Positions 26,790 to 35,175 of a stretch of 64,000 nt of DNA are shown here, piece by piece. The stretch spans positions 1,178,001-1,242,000 of the forward strand of contig NZ_JBHUOV010000001.1 of assembly GCF_042686125.1 (NCBI RefSeq), given 5' to 3'. The DNA is from Oceanihabitans iliipiscarium. GTDB lineage: Bacteria; Bacteroidota; Bacteroidia; Flavobacteriales; Flavobacteriaceae. The first letter of the stretch is position 1; each line of letters starts with the position of its first letter. Made by a program: the position numbers and the translations under genes. Below the pieces are notes generated by a model. The model was not told where the DNA came from. It searched no databases and worked only from the letters and a program-made list of their open reading frames with translations.

Positions 26790-27590
26790 TTATAGAGGTG
26801 TGTAAGTTGTAGCTCCAAGGTCAAACCATACTCCAGTACTAGGGTCTCCACCGTTGTAAAGAATAATTCCATCAAAAGTAATGGCACCAGATTCGCTTAC
26901 AGAACCAGTACTAGTTGCTAAAGAACCTAATTGCCATCCGCTTACATTAATTTCTCCACAAACATTTGTGAAATCAAACCAAACAGGGTCTGTTCCACCA
27001 AAACCAATACCAGGTAAGGCACTAATTCTGTATGTATTAGGAGCTAACTCGGTAATTGTAGCTTGACCTGCAGCACCAGAAGGTAAATCAGGACAGCTGT
27101 AAACACCAGCATGATCAGATTGACAACCAACAAATGTAATTGTATAAGTACTATTTGGACTAGATACTGTACCTCCTTCAGAAGCAGTAGTTAATTTAAG
27201 TACTAAAGTCGTAGGTGTATCAGGATCTAAACCTCCTGTATTTACTTGAATTGGTAAAATACCAAACTCAGTATTTGCAGCAATATTAAAAGAACTACCA
27301 GTTAGAGTAAATTCATTACCTTCTGTTGCAGTTGAACTAGGGTCAACTACATAGTTTACTGTTAAATCATTAGATAACAATAACCCAGAATTACCTCCTA
27401 AAACATTAACAGGTATGTCTACATTAATAGGACCTACGTCAACAAAATGACTTTCAAGAGTTGAACTACTTGCGAACCCAACAATGTATGGGCTGTTTGA
27501 AAAATCCGTGTCTACTTCATCATCTACTAAACAAGATACACTTGTTAAAGAGATTGCAAGAAGAACTAATATTAATTTTATTTTTTTCAT
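26790..27590 (-). CDS. Surface lipoprotein downstream of SusD
   Basis: Predicted lipoprotein of 266 residues. Signal peptide MKKIKLILVLLAISLTSVSC with Cys at 20, followed by acidic LVDDEVDTD. The first half is a bacterial Ig or Calx-beta-like fold (VPVNVLGGNSGLLLSNDLTV, ATEGNEFTLTGSSF). The second half, after GCQSDHAGVYSC, is a small beta domain with four Cys that could form disulfides. It lies between susD and the last lipoprotein gene with gaps of about 26 bases each, so it is part of the operon. Likely substrate-binding accessory; ligand unknown. Confidence 0.75.
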   Translation of the reverse strand: MKKIKLILVLLAISLTSVSCLVDDEVDTDFSNSPYIVGFASSSTLESHFVDVGPINVDIPVNVLGGNSGLLLSNDLTVNYVVDPSSTATEGNEFTLTGSSFNIAANTEFGILPIQVNTGGLDPDTPTTLVLKLTTASEGGTVSSPNSTYTITFVGCQSDHAGVYSCPDLPSGAAGQATITELAPNTYRISALPGIGFGGTDPVWFDFTNVCGEINVSGWQLGSLATSTGSVSESGAITFDGIILYNGGDPSTGVWFDLGATTYTPL

Positions 27591-27616
27591 TTTTAAATAT
27601 TTTTTTAGTTAGAATT

Positions 27617-29155
27617 CTAGTTTACGTCCCAGAATATTTTTGTTGTAAAAGCATCTCCAGTTGATTGATCTGGTACATTAGCTGAATTTGTTGAATATTC
27701 AGATGCTGGGTATAATAACCTGTTTGGACGACTAGATTCACTAGCAGTTATAGCTAAAGGTAAATCAGGGAAACCTGTTCTTGTATATTCTATCCAAGAT
27801 TCAATACCATTAATTCCCATATTGGCAATCCATTTTTGAGTCATTATAGCTTCTAACTTATTTGTAGAACCATCCCAACCGATTAGGTTAGTTCCAGAAC
27901 TTGCAGCGATATACGCACTTGCTCCAGTTGCACCTAATAAGTTAAATGATGCAGTAATTCCTGCCTCAAATAATGCTTTTGCATCTCCAGACATATAAGT
28001 TCTATAAACAGCTTCAGATTGTAAGAAATAACTATCTGCAGCAGTGAAAAAATAACTCACTTGGTCAGAGCCTTTAACAATACCATCTCCTAAATTTGAT
28101 AAGTTTGGTGGAGCAGTAGTATTATCAGCACCTTGTTGTACACCAACAACGGTACCAGCCATAGGACCACTAGTTAAAGGTTCAAATAAACGTGTTAATC
28201 TATTATCTGGAACTCCAGTAGCAGTTCCGTCTTCTGTTACAGCTCCTTTTAAAAACTCAGCAGCATATTCAGAAGGTGTAATAAAATCTCTATCAAATGT
28301 ATTTACACCATTTACGTCAGTTCCGTAATTAGCGTAAAAAGGGTTTTGCTTTCCTACAGAATTTTCATAAGGAGGATTTATAACGACATCACTAGTGATA
28401 AAATCTCTATTTAAAGCAGCAAATTCAGTAGCTAAATAAGTAGCAGTTTCTCCATCAACGTCAGCTAATTCAGATTGACGCATTAATAATTTTAATATTA
28501 ATGTGTTAGCAAATTTATTCCAACCTGACATATCACCACCAAATACAACATCTTCCATACCAACTGTAGCATCAAACTCATCAGCATTAGCCATCCAGCT
28601 AATTGCACGTTTAGCATCTTCTACTAAACCTCTATAAATGGCTTGATCATCATCATAAGCTGGTGTTAGATTGCTGCCAAACTGAAGTGCTTCAGTATAA
28701 GGTGCATCACCATATAAATCAACTATGTATTGGAAGTAATACGTTTTGATTAATTGCGCTATAGCCTTATGATTATCATAATCCTCACTAGGATTATTTA
28801 TAATCGCTTGAGCTGTACCACAATTTTGGTATAATGTTTCCCAAATTCTTGGGTGGAAGTTTTGAGTTAAGTTTAAAGAAAACTCATCTAAAAACCCACC
28901 AGTTACATTATTAACATCACCTGCCCATGAATTCATCATGATGTTACCAAGTTCGTTAATTTCTACCTCATAACTTCTAGAGTTCACAGAAGTTAAACGA
29001 TGAGATGTTAAAGCACCAGCCAAAAGAAGGTCAGGATTTACAACATCTGAGGTAGGATCTACTTCAGACTCATTAACGTCTAAAACATTTTCACAAGAAC
29101 TAAATACAACACTTAATGCTGTAAGTAGTAATAAATTTTTTATATATTTTTTCAT
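27617..29155 (-). CDS. SusD/RagB family outer-membrane lipoprotein
   Basis: Lipoprotein of 512 residues that caps a SusC-type transporter and captures substrate at the cell surface. The ATG at 29155 gives MKKYIKNLLLLTALSVVFSSC with Cys at 21; a TTG two codons upstream is unlikely. The sequence fits the SusD-like_2 branch: NPDLLLAGALTSHRL, ELGNIMMNSWAGD, a TPR-like helix with HKAIAQLIKTYYFQYIVDLYGDAPYTEAL, and a C-terminal helix pair AIMTQKWIANMGINGIESWIEYTRTG. The start is 12 bases after the SusC stop. This branch often serves non-starch or peptide ligands; the substrate cannot be named. Confidence 0.92.
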   Translation of the reverse strand: MKKYIKNLLLLTALSVVFSSCENVLDVNESEVDPTSDVVNPDLLLAGALTSHRLTSVNSRSYEVEINELGNIMMNSWAGDVNNVTGGFLDEFSLNLTQNFHPRIWETLYQNCGTAQAIINNPSEDYDNHKAIAQLIKTYYFQYIVDLYGDAPYTEALQFGSNLTPAYDDDQAIYRGLVEDAKRAISWMANADEFDATVGMEDVVFGGDMSGWNKFANTLILKLLMRQSELADVDGETATYLATEFAALNRDFITSDVVINPPYENSVGKQNPFYANYGTDVNGVNTFDRDFITPSEYAAEFLKGAVTEDGTATGVPDNRLTRLFEPLTSGPMAGTVVGVQQGADNTTAPPNLSNLGDGIVKGSDQVSYFFTAADSYFLQSEAVYRTYMSGDAKALFEAGITASFNLLGATGASAYIAASSGTNLIGWDGSTNKLEAIMTQKWIANMGINGIESWIEYTRTGFPDLPLAITASESSRPNRLLYPASEYSTNSANVPDQSTGDAFTTKIFWDVN

Positions 29156-29167
29156 TTTCAATTTTTA

Positions 29168-32100
29168 TTAAAAAGTTAAATTAAGACCTAAACCGTATGA
29201 TCTTGTCGCTGGATAAGCAGTACCATTTGTAGTAATACCTTGCGCGTTACCCGTTGAAAAACCTTGTTCTGGATCATTATAACCTCTGTTCTCTGTTGGT
29301 AGAACAGTTAATACGTTTCTTGCAACAGCACTAAGACTTACTGCAGTAAGGAATGTTCTGTCTAAGAATTTTTTATTAAGATCATAACGTAATGATAATT
29401 CTCTTAATTTAAATGCAGTAGCATCTAGCACATGGTTTTCACCAACGTTTCTATAGTTATTAAAGAACGTAATGAATGCACCAGCAGTAGTACCACCACT
29501 AGGAACAGATGTATTAGCTTCATAAACTCCTGGAGATGTTTCAATAGCAGAATTTGGCCAAATAAATGCACCTCTACCAGACTGTGCTGTTTCTACAGCA
29601 TGTCCACTCCATGTCATGTTAGCTTTAGTATCAGAATAGAATACATGACCTGTTCTGTAATCCATAGTTGCAGATAGTGTAAAATCTTTATATCTAAAAG
29701 ATGTGTTAAGATTTACAATATGCTTAGGTGTTGTTCTACCGGCAATTTTAAGACCTGTAGCTTCAATAGGATCACCACTATTAGGGTTGATTAATACACG
29801 ACCTTGATCATCTCTTTCATAAGCATTAGTTACAATTACTGGGAAGTTTTCACCTTCAATTGCCATAACTTCAGCATATCCTAAGAATCCACCAAGACTA
29901 ACTCTATCAGCTTGATCACTTACACTTACTACTTCATTTTCAGTAGTTGAGTAACCTAAGTTAATATTCCAGTCCATGTTTTCAGATTTAAGAACTTTAA
30001 GACCTAAATCTACTTCAAAACTAGTTCCTTTTGTTTCTGCTAAGTTAATAGTTGCACCACCAAAAGTAGCTAAACCAGAAGAAGCAGAAGCACCAACATT
30101 TGTAATTTGGTCAGTTGTGTTAAACATCGCAAAATTAGTATCAAGTGTTATTCTGTCTTTTAAGAACCCTAAGTTAAGTCCAATTTCTTGAGACGTTGTA
30201 AACTCTGGAGTTAATAAAGGATCTGTTACACTAGTTGGAGAAGTAAAAGAGTTTTGACCTCCTAATGAGAAACCTTGTGCTTGGTTGTAAACTTGTTGAA
30301 TTGCATAAGGACTGATTCCTCCATCATTACCAACTTTTACATAACTCGCACTAAGTTTAGCATAGTTTAAAATATCTCCTTTTATTTGAGGGAAAGCTTT
30401 TGTTGCAATAAATGCTAAACCAACACTTGGATAAAAATATGAGTTGTTAGATTTAGATAAAACTGAAGACCAGTCATTTCTACCTGTAATATTTAAAAAT
30501 AAGAAATCTTTATATCCTAAATCTATTTGCCCATAAGCACCAATCTTAGATTCTCTCTCTCTTCTTGCGCCTGCACCAAAGTTATCACCTGTAATAGTTT
30601 CATCTAATCCAGCATTTAAGTTTCCTGAAGTATATAAACCAGGAATAGTTAAATCAGACCCACCAACACGTAAAAAGCTTCTTTTAATAATTCTATTACT
30701 TAAACCTAAATTGGCTTTGAAAGTAATATCATCAGTAAGTAAATAATCAAAATTTAATAATAAGTCAGTGATATACTGTTTAAAGTTACTACTTGATTGG
30801 TTATAACTAGAAGCTACACCTCTACCTGCACCACTACCAAAATAGTTAGTAATATAGTCAGCTGGCTCAACATATTCATTTTGCCAGTTTAGACTAGTAA
30901 TGTTAGTAAATAAACCATTACTTCTTACTAATGCATTAATATTATCGTTAAAAGCATAGGTCATTTCTCCAGTAACACTATAACGCTCAGCGTCAGTCGC
31001 ATTTCTAGCATTATCTCTTACCCAGTATGGACTGTTAAAGTAAACATTCCAGTGACCTTCTTGACCTGAATTTTCAAATTGTTCAACATCTACATTTGAA
31101 GGCGTTTGAATAAGGTCATTATATAATGTACCATTAGTTCTTCCTAATTTAGTATTAGTGTAAGTCACATTTCCAGTGAATCCCCATTTTCCTAAATTTT
31201 TACCTCCTTTAAAGTTAAAGGCTGTTTTTCTTCTTTTATCATCTTGGATAACGAATTCAGTTTCCTCTAACTGTCCTGAGATATATAAATATCCATCAGC
31301 ATCACCTGTAGATAAGCTTACAGAGTTTTGAGTTGTGATACCAGTACTAAAGAATTCTTTTATATTGTCTGAACCTTGAGTGCTATATGGCGCCATAATA
31401 TATGAACCATCAGCTTGAGGTAATCCTACAGGTACTATTTGACCATCAAATTCTGGACCCCAACCACCGTTTTCATAAACAATGTTTTCAAAACCATCAC
31501 CTAAATCCCATCCTTGACCATATCTAGTTTGTCTTTCTGGAACATAATCAACAGTTTCAAAATCAACAGAACTTCTAACTGCAACAGTTATTTTTTCAGT
31601 TTCATTATTTCCTTTTTTGGTTGTAACTATAATCGCTCCATTTGAACCGTCAGAACCGTAAAGAGCGGCTCCGTTAGCACCTTTAATTACATTCACAGAC
31701 TCAATTGAGTTTGGATCTAAAGATTGTAATAAAGAGGCCGTAGAAATAGTACCATCAATAACAATCAGCGCTTGATTGTTTCCAGAGATAGAACGGTTAC
31801 CACGTAAAACAATTCTAGTTCTGTCGTTTACACCATTACCATTGGCAATTACTTGTAAACCACTAACTTTACCAGATAATCCTTTTACTACGTTTGGATT
31901 GTTTGCTTTAACAAGTTCATCAGCTTTTACTACTTGATTAGCTGTTGTTATCTCATCTTGCTTTCTTTTAATACCAAGAGCAGTTACAACAACTTCATCT
32001 AAAGTGTTGTCTGGTTGTAAAGTTACATCTATTGTATTAGATGCACCTACTGTTTGAGATTGTGTAGCATAACCTACATAACTAAAATCTAAGACATCAC

Positions 32101-32302
32101 CTACATTGGCATTAATTGAATAATTACCATCAAAATCGGTTGATGTTCCAGTAGTAGTATTCTGGATGATTACTGTAGCCGTTGGTAAAGGCAGTCCGTT
32201 TTCATCAGAAACTGTTCCTGAAATTGTTTTTTCTTGTGCAAACGTAAATTGCACAACAAACGCCAGTAATAGCGTTAAAATTCCACTAAACTTTGTTTTC
32301 AT
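29168..32302 (-). CDS. SusC/RagA family TonB-dependent transporter
   Basis: Outer-membrane beta-barrel transporter of 1044 residues, energised by TonB-ExbBD. A signal peptide (to FTFAQ, about residue 22) is followed by a carboxypeptidase-like N-terminal extension (TISGTVSDENGLPLPTATV, residues 25-100). The TonB box region is near DEVVVTALGIKRKQ. The plug domain has the family signature KGLSGKVSGLQV and VIDGTI, and the 22-strand barrel ends in LGLNLTF with a terminal Phe recognised by the Bam machinery. It is the first gene of a four-gene operon with susD and two lipoproteins. No glycosidase is adjacent. Confidence 0.95.
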   Translation of the reverse strand: MKTKFSGILTLLLAFVVQFTFAQEKTISGTVSDENGLPLPTATVIIQNTTTGTSTDFDGNYSINANVGDVLDFSYVGYATQSQTVGASNTIDVTLQPDNTLDEVVVTALGIKRKQDEITTANQVVKADELVKANNPNVVKGLSGKVSGLQVIANGNGVNDRTRIVLRGNRSISGNNQALIVIDGTISTASLLQSLDPNSIESVNVIKGANGAALYGSDGSNGAIIVTTKKGNNETEKITVAVRSSVDFETVDYVPERQTRYGQGWDLGDGFENIVYENGGWGPEFDGQIVPVGLPQADGSYIMAPYSTQGSDNIKEFFSTGITTQNSVSLSTGDADGYLYISGQLEETEFVIQDDKRRKTAFNFKGGKNLGKWGFTGNVTYTNTKLGRTNGTLYNDLIQTPSNVDVEQFENSGQEGHWNVYFNSPYWVRDNARNATDAERYSVTGEMTYAFNDNINALVRSNGLFTNITSLNWQNEYVEPADYITNYFGSGAGRGVASSYNQSSSNFKQYITDLLLNFDYLLTDDITFKANLGLSNRIIKRSFLRVGGSDLTIPGLYTSGNLNAGLDETITGDNFGAGARRERESKIGAYGQIDLGYKDFLFLNITGRNDWSSVLSKSNNSYFYPSVGLAFIATKAFPQIKGDILNYAKLSASYVKVGNDGGISPYAIQQVYNQAQGFSLGGQNSFTSPTSVTDPLLTPEFTTSQEIGLNLGFLKDRITLDTNFAMFNTTDQITNVGASASSGLATFGGATINLAETKGTSFEVDLGLKVLKSENMDWNINLGYSTTENEVVSVSDQADRVSLGGFLGYAEVMAIEGENFPVIVTNAYERDDQGRVLINPNSGDPIEATGLKIAGRTTPKHIVNLNTSFRYKDFTLSATMDYRTGHVFYSDTKANMTWSGHAVETAQSGRGAFIWPNSAIETSPGVYEANTSVPSGGTTAGAFITFFNNYRNVGENHVLDATAFKLRELSLRYDLNKKFLDRTFLTAVSLSAVARNVLTVLPTENRGYNDPEQGFSTGNAQGITTNGTAYPATRSYGLGLNLTF

Positions 32303-32330
32303 TTTATATTTTATTTGAATTAGTCTGCCC

Positions 32331-32361
32331 CAAAAATCATAATAAAAAGTTAATTAAACAA
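32331..32361 (-). promoter_or_regulatory. Putative SusCD operon promoter
   Basis: On the minus strand a TTG (32361-32359) is followed after 20 bases by GATTTTTG (32338-32331), one mismatch from TAnnTTTG, about 30 bases before the susC ATG. Spacing is right for a Bacteroidota promoter, but the box is imperfect. Confidence 0.35.
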
Positions 32362-32422
32362 TAATTATTGGTTAAAATTTTCATTTTTTTTTCAAACTCA
32401 TGCTTTTAAACTTATTATTATG

Positions 32423-34117
32423 TTAAAAAACAGCTGTTAAACTTAAATGTATTTTCGAGTTTGAAAACTTAAATTTCTGATTTTCAGTTTTTCCATTTGC
32501 ATAGTTGAACTTTAATAATCCAGCCTTGGTTAATAAACCAAAACCAAAGCCAAAACCATAAAGCTTTTCTTTTTGAACCAACAGTTTGTTTTCTAAATAG
32601 GCAAAATCTATTATAGAGTGTATATATATTGAGTTGCTAAGCTGGTATCTATATTCAGTATTTAATAAACCGTAAAGCGATGCAATAATACTGTTTTCTT
32701 CAAACCCTCTTATAGTATTTATACCACCAAAACGGTATAATTCATTTTCTAAATATGTATCAGAAAATATACCCGAACCATTAAGTCTTAGGTATGCACT
32801 ATTTTTCGGATTGAGATTGAAAATTTTAAAGGCATTAAATAGGAAGAGTGTTTGGTTTTCAGACTGACTTAAAAAATCACGTTTACCAGCGCCTACTTCA
32901 ATGTCGAATAACAAGTTTTTACTAAAAAGTCTACTATTTTGTCGTTTACTATAAATAAACCTTACATTATATGTGTTTGAATTATAATCTTGTATTTCTA
33001 ATGGAGAAGTATCTTCTTCTAGTAAATTGTTAGATTTAGTATTGCTGATTCCAAAATAGACATTAGTTTGTGGATTGATTTGATAAAATAATTTAGCTTT
33101 TTGATTTACTGTAGTGAATGATGAATCTTTTTTGAAAATATTTAAGCCAACTTCTACGCCTAATGGGGAATTGAATAAATAGGGCAAACTTAAATTAGCA
33201 TTAAATGTTTTTAATTCGTTTTCATCACTTTTATAAATCAAACTAAAAGACTCACCATAATTAAGGTTGTTATTTAAGTCTAAGTTTAAATAGCCTGTTA
33301 AATCAACTTTCTTAGTTTCTTCGTTGGTGCCAAAACCAAGAAAGCCATCAAAGCTATTACTTTTTGATTTTTCTAAATAAAGATATAGAATGGTAGAGTC
33401 TTTGGTAAATAAAACTTCAGGCTCTTTTATTTGATTAGCAAACTTTAGTTCGTTTAATGTTTCGGTTTTACTTTTTACTTGCGAAAGATTAAAAATGGTT
33501 TTTGGTTTAATCTTTAAATAATGTTTTAAGTACGATTTAGGAAACTTTTCATAACCTTTCAAAATTATTTTATCAATGGTTCTTTTTTCTAAAACATCTT
33601 TAGTCTCTAATTTAGCTTGTAATGTATTTTGATCTTTTGCTGAAATATCCTGAAGCCGAATTTCACTAAAGGGAAAGCCTAGATCACTAATTTTCGAGTT
33701 AATTGTATAAAGCGCAGCTTCAATAGTATGAAAAGGTAAAATGAAATAATTTTCATACACTTGGTTTGAAACCAGTTGAATGATGTCTTTAGCGACAATA
33801 GCTTCATTGTAATAAATGTGAATATCTTGGTATTTGTTTTTTAAATTAAAAACAACTTGAAACGTAGAATCATTTTTGGGTGTTAAAGGTTGGTGTTCAC
33901 TTTCAACATACCCAATATGAAATAATTTTTTTTGAAGCGTATTTACTTCTTGCGTAATAGCATTTATGTCTGGGTGGAATTTTTTATATGAAATTGAATC
34001 TATGACTGCTGTTTCAATGAGATTTTCACCTTTAATGTCAAGTTGAAGATTTTGGCAAATTCCTTCAGAAGAAAATAGTATATATATAATAAGGTATAAG
34101 AGGAAAAGTTTTTGCAC
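32423..34117 (-). CDS. Omp85 (BamA/TamA) family outer-membrane protein
   Basis: Outer-membrane protein of 564 residues with an N-terminal signal peptide ending near ICQ (22). The periplasmic part, about 25-260, has POTRA-like units; the last contains IDKIILKGYEKFPKSYLKHYL and FNLSQVKSKTETLNEL, the usual POTRA helix-strand pattern. The barrel of about 300 residues carries RFGGINTIRGFEENSI near 475, equivalent to the conserved VRGF/Y motif of Omp85 loop 6, and ends in Phe. It is shorter than BamA, so it is probably a TamA-like or lineage-specific paralogue. It is divergent from rpsL, 178 bases apart. Confidence 0.82.
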   Translation of the reverse strand: MQKLFLLYLIIYILFSSEGICQNLQLDIKGENLIETAVIDSISYKKFHPDINAITQEVNTLQKKLFHIGYVESEHQPLTPKNDSTFQVVFNLKNKYQDIHIYYNEAIVAKDIIQLVSNQVYENYFILPFHTIEAALYTINSKISDLGFPFSEIRLQDISAKDQNTLQAKLETKDVLEKRTIDKIILKGYEKFPKSYLKHYLKIKPKTIFNLSQVKSKTETLNELKFANQIKEPEVLFTKDSTILYLYLEKSKSNSFDGFLGFGTNEETKKVDLTGYLNLDLNNNLNYGESFSLIYKSDENELKTFNANLSLPYLFNSPLGVEVGLNIFKKDSSFTTVNQKAKLFYQINPQTNVYFGISNTKSNNLLEEDTSPLEIQDYNSNTYNVRFIYSKRQNSRLFSKNLLFDIEVGAGKRDFLSQSENQTLFLFNAFKIFNLNPKNSAYLRLNGSGIFSDTYLENELYRFGGINTIRGFEENSIIASLYGLLNTEYRYQLSNSIYIHSIIDFAYLENKLLVQKEKLYGFGFGFGLLTKAGLLKFNYANGKTENQKFKFSNSKIHLSLTAVF

Positions 34118-34221
34118 TGCTTTTTTAGCTTTTTTATGTTGTAAATCTAACGGAAAAACTGCACTAATAATATAGTTTAAAACCCAAATTTTAAATTCTG
34201 TAAAAAATTAATGTTTTGGCG

Positions 34222-34252
34222 TTTGATTTTTTCAAATTAATTCCTACATTTG
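34222..34252 (+). promoter_or_regulatory. Promoter of the ribosomal supercluster (rpsL)
   Basis: TTTG at 34222-34225 is followed after 19 bases by TACATTTG at 34245-34252, an exact match to the -33 and -7 elements of the Bacteroidota primary sigma factor. Transcription should start near 34257, leaving a leader of about 40 bases. Confidence 0.82.
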
Positions 34253-34256
34253 CAGC

Positions 34257-34270
34257 CCTCTAAGAAGAGG
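34257..34270 (+). promoter_or_regulatory. 5'-terminal leader hairpin of rpsL mRNA
   Basis: CCTCT (34257-34261) pairs with AGAGG (34266-34270) over the loop AAGA. It would lie at the very 5' end of the transcript predicted from the promoter and could protect the mRNA from decay. No T-run follows, so it is not a terminator. Confidence 0.45.
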
Positions 34271-34295
34271 ATTTAAAAAATTATATATAACATAT

Positions 34296-34670
34296 ATGCC
34301 AACAATTTCACAATTAGTACGAAAAGGAAGAGCCAAAATAACCAAGAAGAGTAAATCGGCTGCTTTAAATTCGTGTCCACAAAGACGTGGTGTGTGTACT
34401 CGTGTTTATACAACGACACCTAAAAAACCTAACTCAGCAATGCGTAAGGTGGCAAGGGTTCGTTTAACAAACGGAAACGAGGTTAATGCATACATTGGTG
34501 GAGAAGGACACAACTTGCAAGAGCACTCGATAGTATTGGTTAGAGGTGGAAGGGTTAAAGATTTACCAGGAGTTAGATATCACATCGTTCGTGGTGCCTT
34601 AGACACAGCAGGTGTTGCAGGTAGAACACAACGTAGATCTAAGTATGGTGCAAAACGCCCTAAGAAGTAA
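34296..34670 (+). CDS. rpsL: 30S ribosomal protein uS12
   Basis: Decoding-centre protein of the small subunit, 124 residues. The loop TTTPKKPNSAMRK carries Lys43 and the GGRVKDLPGVRYH loop carries Lys88, the two sites altered in most streptomycin-resistant mutants; both are wild type, and the methylthiolated Asp89 is present. First gene of the cluster, with its own strong promoter; rpsG follows after 22 bases. Confidence 0.98.
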   Translation: MPTISQLVRKGRAKITKKSKSAALNSCPQRRGVCTRVYTTTPKKPNSAMRKVARVRLTNGNEVNAYIGGEGHNLQEHSIVLVRGGRVKDLPGVRYHIVRGALDTAGVAGRTQRRSKYGAKRPKK

Positions 34671-34692
34671 TTTAAAACTTTAAGAAGAAGAC

Positions 34693-35169
34693 ATGAGAAA
34701 AAGAGCAGCGAAAAAAAGACCGCTTTTACCAGATCCAAAATTTAACGATCAGTTAGTAACGCGTTTCGTTAATATGATGATGTGGGATGGTAAAAAGTCA
34801 GTAGCTTTTAAAGTATTTTATGATGCTATTGCCATTGTAGAAGAAAAGAAAACAGACGACGAAAAAACAGCTTTAGAAACTTGGAAAGATGCCTTGTCTA
34901 ACGTTATGCCTCACGTAGAAGTACGTAGTCGTAGAGTTGGTGGAGCGACATTTCAAATTCCTATGCAAATCCGCCCAGATAGAAAAGTATCTACAGCAAT
35001 GAAATGGTTAATTAGCTATTCTCGTAAAAGAAACGAGAAATCAATGGCTCAACGTTTAGCTTCAGAAATTTTAGCTGCTGCTAAAGAAGAAGGAGCTGCT
35101 GTAAAGAAAAGAGTAGATACGCATAAAATGGCAGAAGCAAATAAAGCATTCTCTCACTTTAGATTTTAA
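34693..35169 (+). CDS. rpsG: 30S ribosomal protein uS7
   Basis: Primary assembly protein of the 16S rRNA head domain, located near the E site, 158 residues. Recognisable motifs are MRKRAAKKRPLLPDP at the N terminus, the beta-hairpin SRRVGGATFQIPMQI near residue 80, and KMAEANKAFSHFRF at the end. It lies between rpsL and fusA with gaps of 22 and 6 bases, the ancient str operon order. In E. coli S7 represses this operon; no equivalent site is evident in the short rpsL-rpsG spacer. Confidence 0.98.
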   Translation: MRKRAAKKRPLLPDPKFNDQLVTRFVNMMMWDGKKSVAFKVFYDAIAIVEEKKTDDEKTALETWKDALSNVMPHVEVRSRRVGGATFQIPMQIRPDRKVSTAMKWLISYSRKRNEKSMAQRLASEILAAAKEEGAAVKKRVDTHKMAEANKAFSHFRF

Positions 35170-35175
35170 TAAGAC

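Noticed and set aside
27461..27664. Plus-strand frames across the SusCD operon (for example 27461-27664, 29432-29677)
   Set aside because: Shadows of susC, susD and lipoprotein genes.
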